A DNA stretch of 64,000 nucleotides from Fragilaria radians (taxonomy: Eukaryota > Bacillariophyta > Fragilariophyceae > Fragilariales > Fragilariaceae), in NCBI GenBank assembly GCA_900642245.1, contig CAAAJI010000001.1:65471-129470 (forward strand), written 5' to 3'. Below are positions 34,161 through 46,259 of the stretch, piece by piece (the stretch's first letter is position 1; each line of letters begins with the position of its first letter). The notes beneath the pieces are model-generated. The model saw only the letters and a list, made by a program, of their open reading frames with translations, had not been told where the DNA came from and did not search any database. A program made the position numbers and the translations under genes.

Positions 34161-36575
34161 TAATATTCAGGGGTCATGTTTCCATTTGAAAGTTGTGATG
34201 CCTTCTATTTACAATAGGACTAGATATTTCGGATCTGCTTCTTTACCTTCATTACAACAGTTGTTGTGGCACTCTAAACTCTGAAAGTTTTTCAAACAGC
34301 ACAATTTCCCCATATCCAAATGAATACTTTGAACAACATCATGATGATCAAGATGCTCATCCATTACAAGAATAAAAACTCTGACAACTGAATAACAGAA
34401 CTCCCAAATTTATTTCTGGCAGTTGGTTTGTGTTGCAATTATTGCCTATTTTGGATTTAACGTCTTCGTTTGTTTTACCAAAATATGTCAATGTTACAAT
34501 GAAATTTTTTATTATGCACATCTGCCCCAAAATTCAATTAAATTGTTTGCATTGGCGTTGATTTGAGAAGATGACGTACCGTTTCCTTGGCCATTCCATT
34601 TTTCATTTACGCCGCAAAAACTGGGACAAATACAAAGCACTGTTGCACTCTGGTATGTGATATTGATGAGGGAATGGGATTATTTTGGGCTAGAACCTGT
34701 TGTAACTCCAATTCATAATTTGCCCCTACACAAAATGTAAGGTGATTAATTTAATTTTGAAAATCCAAACTTCTTCTTGTGCCAATAGTTCGTTCACACA
34801 TCTTACATATGAATACAAATGATGCTGTTCCCGCATGGAATTAACTAATTATCAGCCCTTTTTCTCGTGCTGTCAGGGCAAGGAGAAGTTGAAGAGCTGC
34901 TGAAGTTATTTCTTGAGTTTTTTGGATGGGAGGATTTGATTGGTACTTTTTTGGAAACTCGCCCTCTGATTGAAAATATATTTATATATGAATTAATTAT
35001 TGAGAATTCACTTAAATGCAGTTAAATATAAATGAAAGCCCATACCAACAAACGTGGAGATCCGGGACCAAATAGGCAAAAAATCTGGACAACGTTGCTA
35101 TTAAACCTTAGGCTCATGGATATTACGGCTTTTTGATGGATACATTGGCTTTCCTCCAGGTTTGACATACTTTAACGAATTCATGGACTTGCACTTTCAT
35201 TTTTTCCCTTTAAACGTAGATAATGGGAGCATTTTTAATGTAAATAAAGTTGTAATGCTTAGAGGATTACGCTTTTTCCATCATTCCAGGAATACGCTGT
35301 TGAGACATTTTTGATTATTGCACTGGCTTTCTTCATAGCTGTCGGTGCCAGAGAATAATGATTGAGCTGTCAGCAATAGCGTTGTCTTTCCCAACACAAG
35401 ACTCAAAACGATAGTCAATACAGCTGACTCCTTCATATTTAGCCCTGATTATTTAAGAGCTTCCCAGTAATTACCGTGAACCAATTAAAGCAAAAATCTT
35501 CACCCACATTTACAGGGAGAATTGTGGGCATAGATAGGGATCTTGTAGGCCAAGTTGTGACAACATAAGCGGCTTTCTTCAACACAAGCAATGAATATGG
35601 ATGCAACAAACTCCAACGAAATTTGCAGTTAAAAAATAAAAATTGCATTTCTTCAACTTTGGTAGAGTTTATCTTACGAGACTCATAAATAATCTTTGGG
35701 AATTCTGATCGTTGCGATTGAGAAGAATTTCTATGGAGACATCCTAGCCTTTGGGTCGCGAAAAGGTCAGTCTGCATAGATCGTAGCGATGAGGAAGTAA
35801 GAGGTATACTCATCAGGAAAAAAAGGATTTTAAATGAAGCGAGAATTAACTTTAGTGGGAACCACGTTGCTGTAGTGCTTGTATTGTGAGCAAACTTGTT
35901 TTAGGCTGAAAACAAATTTCCTAGGACTAAACACTGAGTAAGAGCTCAAATTTTCTGAGAAATGGTTCCTGGCAGTAACACTCTGGTAAGACTTCTAATT
36001 TTAGAAAAGTGCTTGAAGACTCTGAGAGGAAACGTTCTCATTTACTTGAAGATTTAGCGCAATCACAATACAAGTACATTGACAATAGCTAAATATTTAT
36101 TAACAGCTATGGTAGGCATTCAATTAAGACATGAAAACAATATCAATTGATGCATAGAATGATAAATGCTCATTGCCTATTCAAAGCATTTTCCGCCTGC
36201 TGCTTCAAGTTCCAATCCTGTTAGGTAAGCAAATGCTTCCTGAACAGCCTTTAAGTCTCGTGAATATATTGATTTCTTTCCATCCACAGTGCCACACTTT
36301 GAATACTGATGTTATTTTTGCAGCTAATACAGTACATCCATCAAGAAATGCACAGGAAAAAGCAAAAGTCAAAATTATTTTCAGTTCTAAACTCTTTTTT
36401 TTCCTTCTTTTTTTGACATTCAGACATTGAATGTAATTTGGATGCTTTGGTACAAGAATGTAGGAGGTATTTGCCAAACGTACTCACAACGTGATATTCT
36501 TGTGAATTGTGAAATGTAAGTTTCATGAAATTCTGCTTTAGCGACCCACTGGTTTGTTTTTAAGTGGCAATTAGG
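34161..36575. other. unassigned 2.4 kb between two transposons
   Basis: No supportable gene. The minus-strand frame at 35439-35813 (124 codons) is the longest; it has FPKII and TWPTRSLS pieces that vaguely suggest a transposase, but no catalytic motif. Its 5' end and that of neighbouring frames are broken. The 5' LTR of the copia fossil, if any remains, should lie at the start of this stretch. Confidence 0.35.
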
Positions 36576-36583
36576 TTTCAGAG
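36576..36583 (+). repeat. 8-bp target-site duplication, left copy
   Basis: TTTCAGAG, identical to 39050-39057, immediately outside the hAT element. Confidence 0.7.
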
Positions 36584-39049
36584 CAGTGATGGCATTACAT
36601 GTGGTAATGGAATTTGGAAGTGTTTACCGCATGGTAATGGAGTAAACACATATTAATGGTTAATGTGGTAATGCATTTCAAGAAACGGTTATCTCATCAA
36701 CTGTAAGTTTGTCATACGGCTCAATATGTGGTGGAAACAATGAGCTCAATGAACACTTGATTGCTCTTACGCCTTTTAACTTCTCTAGAGGAAAAGATTT
36801 ATCATTGCCGTCAGGATAAGGATATTTTTCTCGGTGTTCTTTCCCATCCAAGTGCTTCATATTCTTAATTTCATTGATGAGTGATTAATTTACAGCTGTG
36901 TCAATAAAATGGCATTTATCTTGATACTCTTCTTCATAAAATCGATCAATCTTCATCTTCTTCGTCATTTACAGCTTCAGGAACATCATTTTCGATTATT
37001 ATGATCCCCTCATCTTGACTACCATTATCATTCACCTGAGAAGTGTTTGTTCGAGACAATTTGTTCAATGAAATCAATCTTACTTTAGTCCCAGTCTCTA
37101 TATTGTGCTTCGCTTCATACTTGGCAGCAACAAATCTCTGTACTTGTGCAAGATAATGGACTTTTTTTGAGTGTAACCTGTTTCTCTGTTTTGTCAAAAT
37201 GTCTTGAAAAGCGCTGAATAGCCGTTCACACGTTGCAGTCTGCACTGCAATGGAAAGTATAAATCGAGCTAAACGCGAGAGCAATGGACTCTCATTTTGT
37301 AGGTTAATCCAAAAGTCAATTGGAGGCAAAGACATGATTAATTGGGCATTGGGCACTTTATCATGAAACTAATTGTTCACTTCCTTAGCCATCGCACTAG
37401 CAGCTTGTGCAGTTAGATCACCAATGTACTTTTTGTAATACAACATACTATACTGCACCATCTTGTTGAAACTTAGCTTGGTTTCAAAACGAGCCATACT
37501 TTGGAACAGAACTGTGTATTTGGGGTGAAGCATAAAAGCTAGAAAGAATATAGGTTGCTCCTGTTGGCTCCATCTCTTCTCCAACAAACCTTGGAGCTCC
37601 GTACGTTGTGATATTTTTCCAAATGATTGATAAACAATTCCAAACATATTAATTACATCTGCAAGTGTATTGAAATCATGTTGCATGTAGAGTGATGCTT
37701 TAGTCAGCGGTTGGACTATTATTTCTGCTTCAGACAGTTCTTCAAAAAAGGCTTCACTAACGTGGAGGCTATTTGGAAAATCAGGAGCTGTACCATATGC
37801 CACATCAACCATCTGCAAAGCAGAGCGTATTCGTAATATACTTGCAAAAGAAGCTTGAGCACTGTTCCAGCGAACGTCGATTATTCTCTGCAAACTTGAT
37901 GTTCGTCCATATAGTTTTTTGCACTGATCACCGAGTATAACAAACCATTTTGTGCTGCTGCGGTTGTAAGTTTTAACAAGTGCCTTAGCGCGCTCCAGTA
38001 CATGTACATGTAGAATCTTAAACACAACTTTCACTGTTAGATTGACCTGATGCGCATAGCATTTGCCAAAATATTTATTGGGAAAGCACAGTGATAGTAT
38101 GCATTTTGCGCACTGACACTGTCCAGCATCATCTGTAACAATACTATTCAATGGAATTCCCAATATACAACTAGTTCTTTCAACAGCTTGTTCATTTAAT
38201 ATATCAGTAACAACTCCATGGTGTTCATGTTGGGCAATAATATTCCCTCCTTCGTCTCCAAGCACTTTGTCATATGAAATCCATTTGCTTAGAGTTTTCA
38301 CTATACATCCAAGAATGTGCCTCCTCAAACCATCTTCATATCCATCGCAAATAAAATTACCAACACAACCATCTGTTATTACAATCTTCTGCATGGTAGG
38401 TGCACGCTCATTACGAAGACATGTAGCAGCATCCTTTAATAGTTTTTCACCTAAAGCTCTACGACTTGGCAAATGTCGAACGGCGCTTGGCCGTATTGAT
38501 TCAATGTACGCCTTGAATGCTGGATGCTCTACACTTTGAAAAGGGACTGAACATGCCGCCACGTATTCCAACAATAACCCATTTGACAGCTCGACTTCTT
38601 GTGCACTTAAATCACGATCCATGAATTGTGTTATTTTCAATTTTTTCCAGGTAATCCCACTTGATACTATGCTAACAATACTTCTCTTCGAAGATGAAGA
38701 CGACTTTGTTTCTTTGATCTGAGTGAATGACGTCAAGATTTCAGAGTGATCATCCACATCTTTGTACGCACTACACTTCTTCAAATGAGTCCGCATATTC
38801 TTAACCCTTCCAATTAATTCATGATCACAATGTTTACATGTAACAACGTAGTAGTTGTTGTTTCCATCGTTTTTGCTAAGCTTTTGGAAGTTTTTCCATA
38901 ACTTTTCATCCTGTTTCGGCATTTTGTAATTAAAAAAAAAGTGAGTGGTAATGAGTGGTGGTAATGGCGTCCAATTTTCCTTACCCATTACCAGTGGTAT
39001 ACCACGGTGGCATACCACTGGTAATAAAAGTGGTAAACACCAAGTGCCA
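36584..39049 (-). mobile_element. hAT-family DNA transposon with intact target-site duplication
   Basis: An 8-bp direct repeat TTTCAGAG flanks the element at 36576-36583 and 39050-39057; 8 bp is the characteristic hAT duplication length. The left end begins CAGTGATGGCATT. The right end, read inwards, begins TGGCACTTGGTGTTTACC. Perfect terminal inverted repeats are not obvious, but both ends hold subterminal copies of GTGTTTACC and GGTAATG-type motifs in inverted arrangement, as expected for transposase binding. The single gene inside is a BED-finger hAT transposase on the minus strand. Insertion looks young because the duplication is exact. Confidence 0.75.
36946..38922 (-). pseudogene. hAT transposase, interrupted by one in-frame stop
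   Basis: From ATG 38922 one frame runs 659 codons to the final stop, broken only by a TAG at codon 518 (37371-37369); there is no frameshift. An N-terminal BED zinc finger has C29, C32, H45 and C50. The central region includes the hAT-type blocks SIRPSAVRHLPSRR, IVTDDAGQCQCAKC, CYAHQVNLTVK and DVRWNSA. After the stop, the C-terminal dimerisation domain continues (TATCERLFSAFQDILTKQRN). Full-length hAT transposases are about this size, so the protein was complete before the nonsense change. Unless the stop is read through, the product would lack the dimerisation domain and be inactive. Confidence 0.85.
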
Positions 39050-39057
39050 TTTCAGAG
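39050..39057 (+). repeat. 8-bp target-site duplication, right copy
   Basis: TTTCAGAG, matching 36576-36583, immediately outside the hAT element. Confidence 0.7.
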
Positions 39058-39394
39058 AGCCATAGAGATATCTGAAATTCTCGATATTCTATTGGTTCCG
39101 TAGACGAAAATGCCACATGAAAGTCGTCGTTTTGTCGTATAAATCTCGAAAGTTATATATGGCGGGGATTCCTAAACCGTAAACGGTAGACATGAAAAAT
39201 TATGTGACAACATTGTATGAGTCTTCGTGTCAAATTATTCTTTGAAAATTAATGAAAATGTCTTCAGAGAAGCAATGAATTGGAAAGGCGGAAATGTCTT
39301 CGGACTAATCCAAAAAATGTAGTTTACAAGAAACATTACTGGCAGGAGGCGTAGAAACAAATGTGTTTCCCTTGTTCACTGTAATTGGTTTGCG

Positions 39395-40391
39395 GCAAGT
39401 TTGCAGGGTGGAAGTGCGTGTTTCTCTTTATTAATTGATCCTCTATAGTGCCGGTGAATCCATAATACCGATGATGAATCTGAATGTAATCTCCTTGATA
39501 CTTCTCCTTTGTACAGTTGTTGCTGATATCGGACCTGATGGTGTCTGTAAGATTTTAGGCATGATTCCATTTACAAAGAACGGATCAGACCATCACCGTT
39601 ATGTCGAAAATACTTCCGTTATATACAACAACATTGGCTTCTCTCACCTTGCAAGTCTTGAAATGGCTGTGAGACACTTCAATGATCGAAATCCTGAAAT
39701 CGTTCCTGAGCTTGAAAATCTTGATTGTGATGTGATTCTAGTAAATGAACGAAATTTCGATACTCAATCAGGCGGACATGCAGCAGCAAAAAGCTTAATG
39801 TCTTACTTTGAAGAAGGATTATCACAAAATCGAACGAAGCCTTGTGCAATAGTTGGGCCAAGTGAGGAGGTTCCAGTGGGTGAAGTCAGCGTCATCGCTC
39901 AAACATTAAATATACCCGTTGTGGCGTATGGGAGCATTGATATGAGGCTGGTAAATCCAAGATATCATCCATTAACTACCCGAACTAGTCTGGATGCAGA
40001 CTCTATAGCTCATGCCATGGTAGACTTTCTGGTTACAGCTCAAAACAGGACCAATTTTGTTGCATTGTTGTATCCTGAATATACCGATACTGACATTCAG
40101 ATGCACGAATATGTTTCTGAACATTTCAATGAGCGAAACATCACATCGTTTATCTCAATAGGATATATTCCACTATCTGATCATAACGAAGAGTCGGCTT
40201 TAATCCAGAGCTTTGAAGAGGCTGCTAGAAAAATAAAAGCCTCTGGGTATAGAACCATTGTTGCAATATTCTCAAAACCGGAAGTAGAGTTGTCTATATT
40301 TGCAAAAGCAGCTGATAAGTTTGGGATAACCAACGGCGATCACTTCTGGTTGATATCTCGTGAAGCAGATGAAGTAGATGTTTTGGGAAAT
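39395..40391 (+). repeat. inverted near-identical 997-bp tract, arm B
   Basis: Partner of 29429-30425: about 76 bases of leader plus the first 921 coding bases of receptor B. The arms face away from each other around an 8.97-kb core that holds the copia fossil and the hAT element. Confidence 0.85.
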
Positions 40392-42177
40392 ATATCATGG
40401 ATGGGAGATCATTCGCTGGAAAAGCTAATGATAGGAGCTGCATTTGTTTTGCCGATAGAACAATTTGCAATCGGTTCCGAAAATGATCTATTTTTGAAAG
40501 CGTGGCGATCTCAAAATTCGAAGGTGGTAGAAACATTAAATCTTAAATATCCCAGGAAGAGCAAACAGAATTCGGGATATTTCGTGGCTGAATCAGATTA
40601 TTTCATAAATTTTAACCCAGAACGAGGATCTGGTTTTTTATTCGACGCTGTTATGTCGATAGGCTTTGGCGCATGCAGAGGAAGAACGAATTCGAAATCT
40701 GAAATTTCCTCATTTGAGCATTGGAAGGGTATTCGGGACCCAAGATTTCATGGATCAACTGGAGTCTTGCAATACGAAGAGAAGGAAGATATTGCTGGGA
40801 GTAGGTTATTTGACAGTCTATACGTTGGGGCTTTTAATATTGGAAACTTTAATATCACAGCTAACATTAAGAGTCCAATCATACAGCAGTAAGTCCCCAC
40901 TTGACTCGCAATCAGTTTTTCCTTGAATCTAATCATTTCTCCCTTTAAGTAGCTATCGTATGTCGCATGTACTCACACCGGGATCTCGAGTGTGGGTTTC
41001 TAAGGCTTCCTATTACTACGCTGATGGAACTACGAGAGCGCCCATTCTCTTGCGCGATACACCAATGCAAAATTATCTTCCATTCGGTGCAAAAATTTTG
41101 GGATTTTCACTTGTAGGTGTCGCGTTAGCAATGTGCCTCTGTCACGCAATTTGGATTTTCGTTAACCGAAAGCATCGGGTTTTAACTGCATCACAACCAG
41201 TTTTTCTTTATCAACTTTGCTTTGGATCAGCGTTGGTAGTTGCATCAATAATCCCAATTTCCTTCGATGAAAGTTCAGGGTGGTCTGAATCGCAGCTCTC
41301 TGCAGGATGCAAAACTATTCCATGGTTGATCATGATGGGTCATGTGATACAATATATGGCAATATTCTCCAAGGTGAGTGCGACTTAGTTTATTTTCAGG
41401 GATTTATTCCAAGATTTGTCATTCACTATTCTGACATCGCATTAGCTCTGGCGAATGAATAGAATTTTGCAGTTTCGGAGGACTAGAGTTAATGCAGAAC
41501 ATGTTGTGTGGCCGACGTTTCTCTTTCTTTTTCTTATTGCCTTATTTTTGTCTATTTGGTCTGCGATTGGTGGAAATCTTTGGAGGCGGGATGTTATTGA
41601 CCAGGAAACTGGCGAGTCCATTGGCTTTTGTCACTACGAATATAAATCTGGTTTTTTATTGATTCCAGGCATTTTTATTATGGTAATACCGACGATTTTG
41701 GTGCCGATGATGGCTTGGGTCACCAAAGACGTAGATACATTATATTCAGAATCATCCTGGATATTCTATGGCATATTCGCTCAGCTGCAATTGATAGTCC
41801 TTTCCATTCCAGTCTTGGTTATACTACTAAATGTAACTTCAACGGGACGTCACGTTGGAATGAGCCTCATGCTATTTGGGTATTCGATGTCCTTACTAAA
41901 TATCATAATGCTTCCCAAGTATGTCGCACTATTGAAGTCAAAACGTGGAACTCGGGGAAGTAAAACCGCCAAAATCTCTACAAGGGGATCTAGTTTAGGT
42001 GTTAAAATTAGTGGATTATCTGTTGACAGAAGTGGGGGTGAAGAGAAGAATTCTGCATACAGCTTTGAGTACAATAACGTCGATGATGACCAAGAAGGGA
42101 AGACTCAAGAGATTAATTTGCGTGATGATCAAAAGGATGAAATTGTTGAGTCTTCAGTTTTTTATGAGGAGCTTTAG
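39471..42177 (+). CDS. class C GPCR, GABA-B-receptor-like, copy B
   Basis: Three exons, 39471-40888, 40953-41373 and 41446-42177 (introns 64 and 72 nt), encode 856 residues; the intron positions and the 421-base middle exon match copy A. It has a signal peptide, an ANF-receptor-type ligand domain (about 25-470), then seven helices (about 500-770) with NRKHRVLTASQPVFLYQLCF and FSKLWRMNRILQF. The cytoplasmic tail is longer and more acidic than in copy A. Residues 1-307 are identical to copy A, while the remaining ligand lobe is only about 60% identical by eye and the helices somewhat more. It should be a surface receptor coupling to G proteins; its ligand is unknown. The two receptors are transcribed away from each other. 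Confidence 0.85.
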
Positions 42178-43607
42178 AACATTGAGAACAAAGAAGGAAA
42201 GGGAACTAGAATAATCTTTGTTCGGGTCTATGTGTTCTGTTTTTGAAGGTTTTTTCTGGTAACATTGCATTCAAATACCATTTTCGAGCAATTAAAGCTA
42301 TGACTCTCAATACTGATGTGCATCTAGGTGTCGCTTAAGCAAAAGATTTCGGAACAAAAACCAATTAATGAAGATAACTAAATTATTAATGATTCAGCAT
42401 TGTACATCCACCTGTCTTGTGCTGAGAGAAAAATCAACCATTTTCGATCCGATGCTCTCATTTTGAACAATTTCTTTAAAAAATGAGGAAAAGTTTCAAA
42501 TAAATAATGATATTTATTTTGTAGAGTGATATCTTGCTTTGATAAAGAGTAGTATGTCGCCCAAGATAAGCATGGGACAAATGAATTGGACTAACTTCAT
42601 CTCAGCAATAGCTGCATCACCTGTACTCCATAATTTAATTTTGCAAATAAACTAGTTACATGAAAATGCCTTTTAGTTGGCTATCACATTCTTAGATGAT
42701 ATTAAAAAATTCTTTGAATTCTAATGGCTTTGACTCTAATCTGCTATCATTGATTTACCAATATCATAACATTAGGCATTATAACATAAATAACTCAATA
42801 GTGATCTCAAAAATCATTCAAATGATTGTTGCTTACAAACAAAAATATGTAGTCATACTATATTGACAATCAATAAATAATAATTTGGAAAGGATTCAAA
42901 ACCACATTCATGAGGGTGTCCCCTTCCAATTCTTTGTCTCAAATATGTCTCATAACTTACTAGGGGTTAGGGCCTAAAACTAACCTTAATTCAATGATTT
43001 TAGAGCATAGTTCCACCCATAAATCTATATTTACAGATAATTCCTTATATAAAGGGAATAATCCGATTATTATTTCGAAATATTGTCTAGAAAGATGAAT
43101 GAGAGTTACAATAAGCAATCTATGAAGAGTTAGAGAGAAGATAAATTTCCATTATGCTGAATAGCAATAGAGATTGCAAGTACTTGTTAGCCAAAGGTGC
43201 ATCAACAGTAAATGGGTTTTAAAACTAGGCAAGACATGAGAAAGTGATATTCATGGAGGTTCCTCTAGTCTTGGAAGCAGAAGAGAATGTGTGATGTTAC
43301 TTAAGATCCCTATCAGGGTCAGTGTTATATTTGTTTGAAACAATGAAGAGTAGTGCATCCATGCAAATGTATAAAACATGTTTCCATCAGCATTTAGAAT
43401 TACGATATTGACTTCAGTTAGATGATGAAAATCTTGTCTTTACTTTCATTCAACATTTTCGTTTGAATTTTTTAATCTAGTCAGTTATTAAATAATTGCA
43501 TTAGGAACTGCACATGATAAGCTTGTAAAGAAGGCTAAAGAGAGAAATAGGAAAGGACGAGGAATTAGTCAGGAACGGATAAGTGATGCTGTGGGATATC
43601 ATGGTTA
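42178..43607. other. convergent intergenic spacer
   Basis: 1.4 kb of AT-rich sequence between receptor B (plus) and ALG14 (minus). No open frame of interest. A stretch near 43190-43230 faintly resembles a copia reverse transcriptase block but cannot be supported. Confidence 0.4.
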
Positions 43608-44267
43608 TCAAGTGTGATGTCGTTTGGGAACAAACGTAGACAATGTTTGAGATCTTGGAAATCTTGATTGCAATTCATCCCAGTGTACCAAAAACATATC
43701 CACAAAAGGGTACAGAAGTTTTCCAGTCAAGGAGAGAGACTTGACTCGACATAAACTTTCCACAAAAACAATTTGTCCCTCACACAATCCCAAAATGCGT
43801 AAAAGTAAAGTTGCCAAGGCAACCGGGAGACATGTACCGGGACCATTGCATAAGACAAGAGCTGGTCGTATGCAAATAACAAGCCAGAAGGAGAATAGAA
43901 AAGAATAGAGGGTGGATAGGACTGAGGTTACATAGGATTGACCAACCTCTCGACTTCGGGGTATGTAATAGGTCTCTGATGGCAATCGTCCACCTAGGGC
44001 ATGAAATCTTCTTTCACTAGTAGTATCGGATGATGCAATCACGTATATGAGAGGATCGTATATCTTTTCATTCAAGTATTGAATCATTTGGAGCATTTCG
44101 GTGGTATGTCCACCAGATCCCAACACAACCAATGTTTTGATTGGGAGATTGATTGCTGGTCGTCTATTCCGAACTGTTGAATTACGATTCTTTTGGATAG
44201 ACACGAATACCGAGTATGCACGAAGTAAAAAGATGACGATGAACAATAGCAGAAGAAACGATAACAT
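43608..44267 (-). CDS. ALG14: ALG14, membrane subunit of the UDP-GlcNAc transferase of N-glycan synthesis
   Basis: Single exon, 219 residues from ATG 44267 (the longer frame opens at TTG). The N-terminal hydrophobic anchor (1-20) is followed by the ALG14 signature TLVVLGSGGHTTEML (about 44-58), SSDTTS, IPRSREVGQSY, RPALVLCNGPGTCLPVA and FVESLCRVKSLSLTGKLLYP, near the family's usual order and length. ALG14 tethers the catalytic partner ALG13 to the cytosolic face of the ER; together they add the second GlcNAc to dolichol-PP-GlcNAc. The partner is not in this window. Confidence 0.9.
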   Translation of the reverse strand: MLSFLLLLFIVIFLLRAYSVFVSIQKNRNSTVRNRRPAINLPIKTLVVLGSGGHTTEMLQMIQYLNEKIYDPLIYVIASSDTTSERRFHALGGRLPSETYYIPRSREVGQSYVTSVLSTLYSFLFSFWLVICIRPALVLCNGPGTCLPVALATLLLRILGLCEGQIVFVESLCRVKSLSLTGKLLYPFVDMFLVHWDELQSRFPRSQTLSTFVPKRHHT

Positions 44268-46259
44268 GTTGATTCCCAAACTACATTTGTTGTACCGAAC
44301 TTTGTAGGAACATCATTTTTCTCCCGATCCCTAAAACACTTGAAAATAGGGGAGAAAATGAAACCCAAACTTCCCGTACAACTACTTACAAGAATGAAGC
44401 CGTTACTGACACTTCATAACGAACAGTGACAAATGGGATATTTTTTGCTCATAAACCTTCTTCTAATCCCCAAAAGCTGGCAAAGACGTCCATATAACTA
44501 CATGGATTATCTAACACTAGGTAGACAATGATACTTTTGCAAGAAGTGTTAATGATCCCGAACAGATAATACAGGGATGATTATCTAATCCTATAACCTT
44601 TGGGATTATCGTTTATATTTTTCAATAATTTTATATTGATTACAAACTTTATCTTGAGCCATTAATAGAGGAGATCAAGCTTTCATCACCAATATTATTT
44701 GTTCAATATACGCTGGAAGGTTCCACAAACTAGTGCCGCATTGCTTGCGACATGTTCCATATTGAAAAGGCTGCTACTTTCTTTTGCCAGTGATTTAAAA
44801 AACTTTGAAAGTGGACAATAGGCCTATAACTCATAGGCTACGGTGAAACGTCAGAGAAACAGCTGACATCCTGCCTGTTATTCATGAATATCTGATGAAT
44901 GACGAGACTTTAATACTAATTAATGAGGAAATTGTAAACAATCTACTTTGCAGCTAGACTCAAAGAAGAAAAAACACCTTTCAGCAATCATAGGAGATTC
45001 CACTCAATGCACTAAAAGGGCAAACCTTGGAAATTAATGATAATTTGCCAACCGAGTGTCTTAAGGTTGCCAATCTATTCCTATCTGCACGGAAAAGCAT
45101 TCTTTTCAATACATTAATGATCACTTTCTTAATGAATTCCATATTGCAACGTTTTCTTTACAGAGTGTGAAGGACTCTCATTAGTTGATACTAACGCTGT
45201 ATTTGATTCTTAACTTTCTTTGCAAGGTTTGACCAGAATCATCTAAGTAAATTTTCTCTTGAATTCGCTATTCTGAAGTTTTGTAGCATCGCTTTGGATG
45301 AATCAACAACTTTCGAAGGTTCTAAAGGTGAATGCTTTCTGTATCCTGTCATGTCCAATCAAGTGATATAGACTTACCTGAACCAGTACGACCAATGAGG
45401 AGTAAATGCCTTTTTAGATTCCCTCCTACTTCCAATTCTGTTCAGCCTTTTTTCTCGCCTTGGAATCACATCTACGCGAAGTATCAAAAACGTCGTCTTC
45501 TGATTAAATTGGAGATTCAGCATCTCTTGAAACTTTTTTCAGATTTTTGAAGTCATGAGGTGCACCTGGTATTAAAAGCTGTGAATAATGGAGAAACAAA
45601 GATTACCTGGATTATCTTCTTTTTCCTTTACACACATTAGATTATCCATCTTTTGTCAGCACATATCTAGAAATATTTTCCCTTTTTTGGCAAGCTTTGC
45701 CTTAAGAATGTAAAGTTTGAGGGATTAGCATGTTATGAAAAATCATTAGGAAAAATTGGATGAGCTGAATAAGATATTATTATTGCCTTCAAGGGCGGGG
45801 ATCAAAGTCTTGAATTCATGGAATAATTTCCTGTCCTCTATGCAAAGCGTAATGTCGACTGAGATGGCCGCTCTGCTGTTATAGGTCTTAATCTCCAAAA
45901 GACTATAAGTAATGTTGCGTCCGATTTAGCGTACTGTTCTTCGAGATGCGAACCCATCGAGTTCTAGTGGGTGGTCAAGGAGATTATTGTGAAAAGTGGT
46001 ATTTAGTATTAACATTAACTCGTGCTGATAGCCAGACAAATATGTCTTTGATGGAAATTTCACGTTGAAGTGTTCTCATCGATTCGTTCTCATTTGATTC
46101 CTTTTCCTACATACCCCAAAACTGAAGGACAGAACAAAGACGACACAAAAACGAAAAGTGCAAAATCATTCATAAATAAATTCTACATAGTAAATAAAGG
46201 TGACAACGTAATCCGAACTCCAAAAGGCAAAGAAATATTCTCCAATTGGAAATTCTATC
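44268..46259. other. gene-free 2 kb
   Basis: Divergent spacer between ALG14 and the Gfo/Idh-like gene. Only short frames lacking motifs. The part nearest 44268 should carry the ALG14 promoter and the last few hundred bases that of the next gene; no specific element can be named. Confidence 0.4.

Noticed and set aside
35439..35813. 124-codon minus-strand frame that could be a transposase piece
   Set aside because: No catalytic residues or terminal repeats, and the match to any family is too loose to name.
42960..43000. GGGTTAGGG resembling a telomeric repeat
   Set aside because: It is a single partial unit with no array.
43180..43240. Short copia-like reverse transcriptase block
   Set aside because: Only about a dozen residues fit and no neighbouring copia motif supports it.
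44690..44820. Possible hAT dimerisation fragment
   Set aside because: The SErvFS core is missing and stop codons follow at once.
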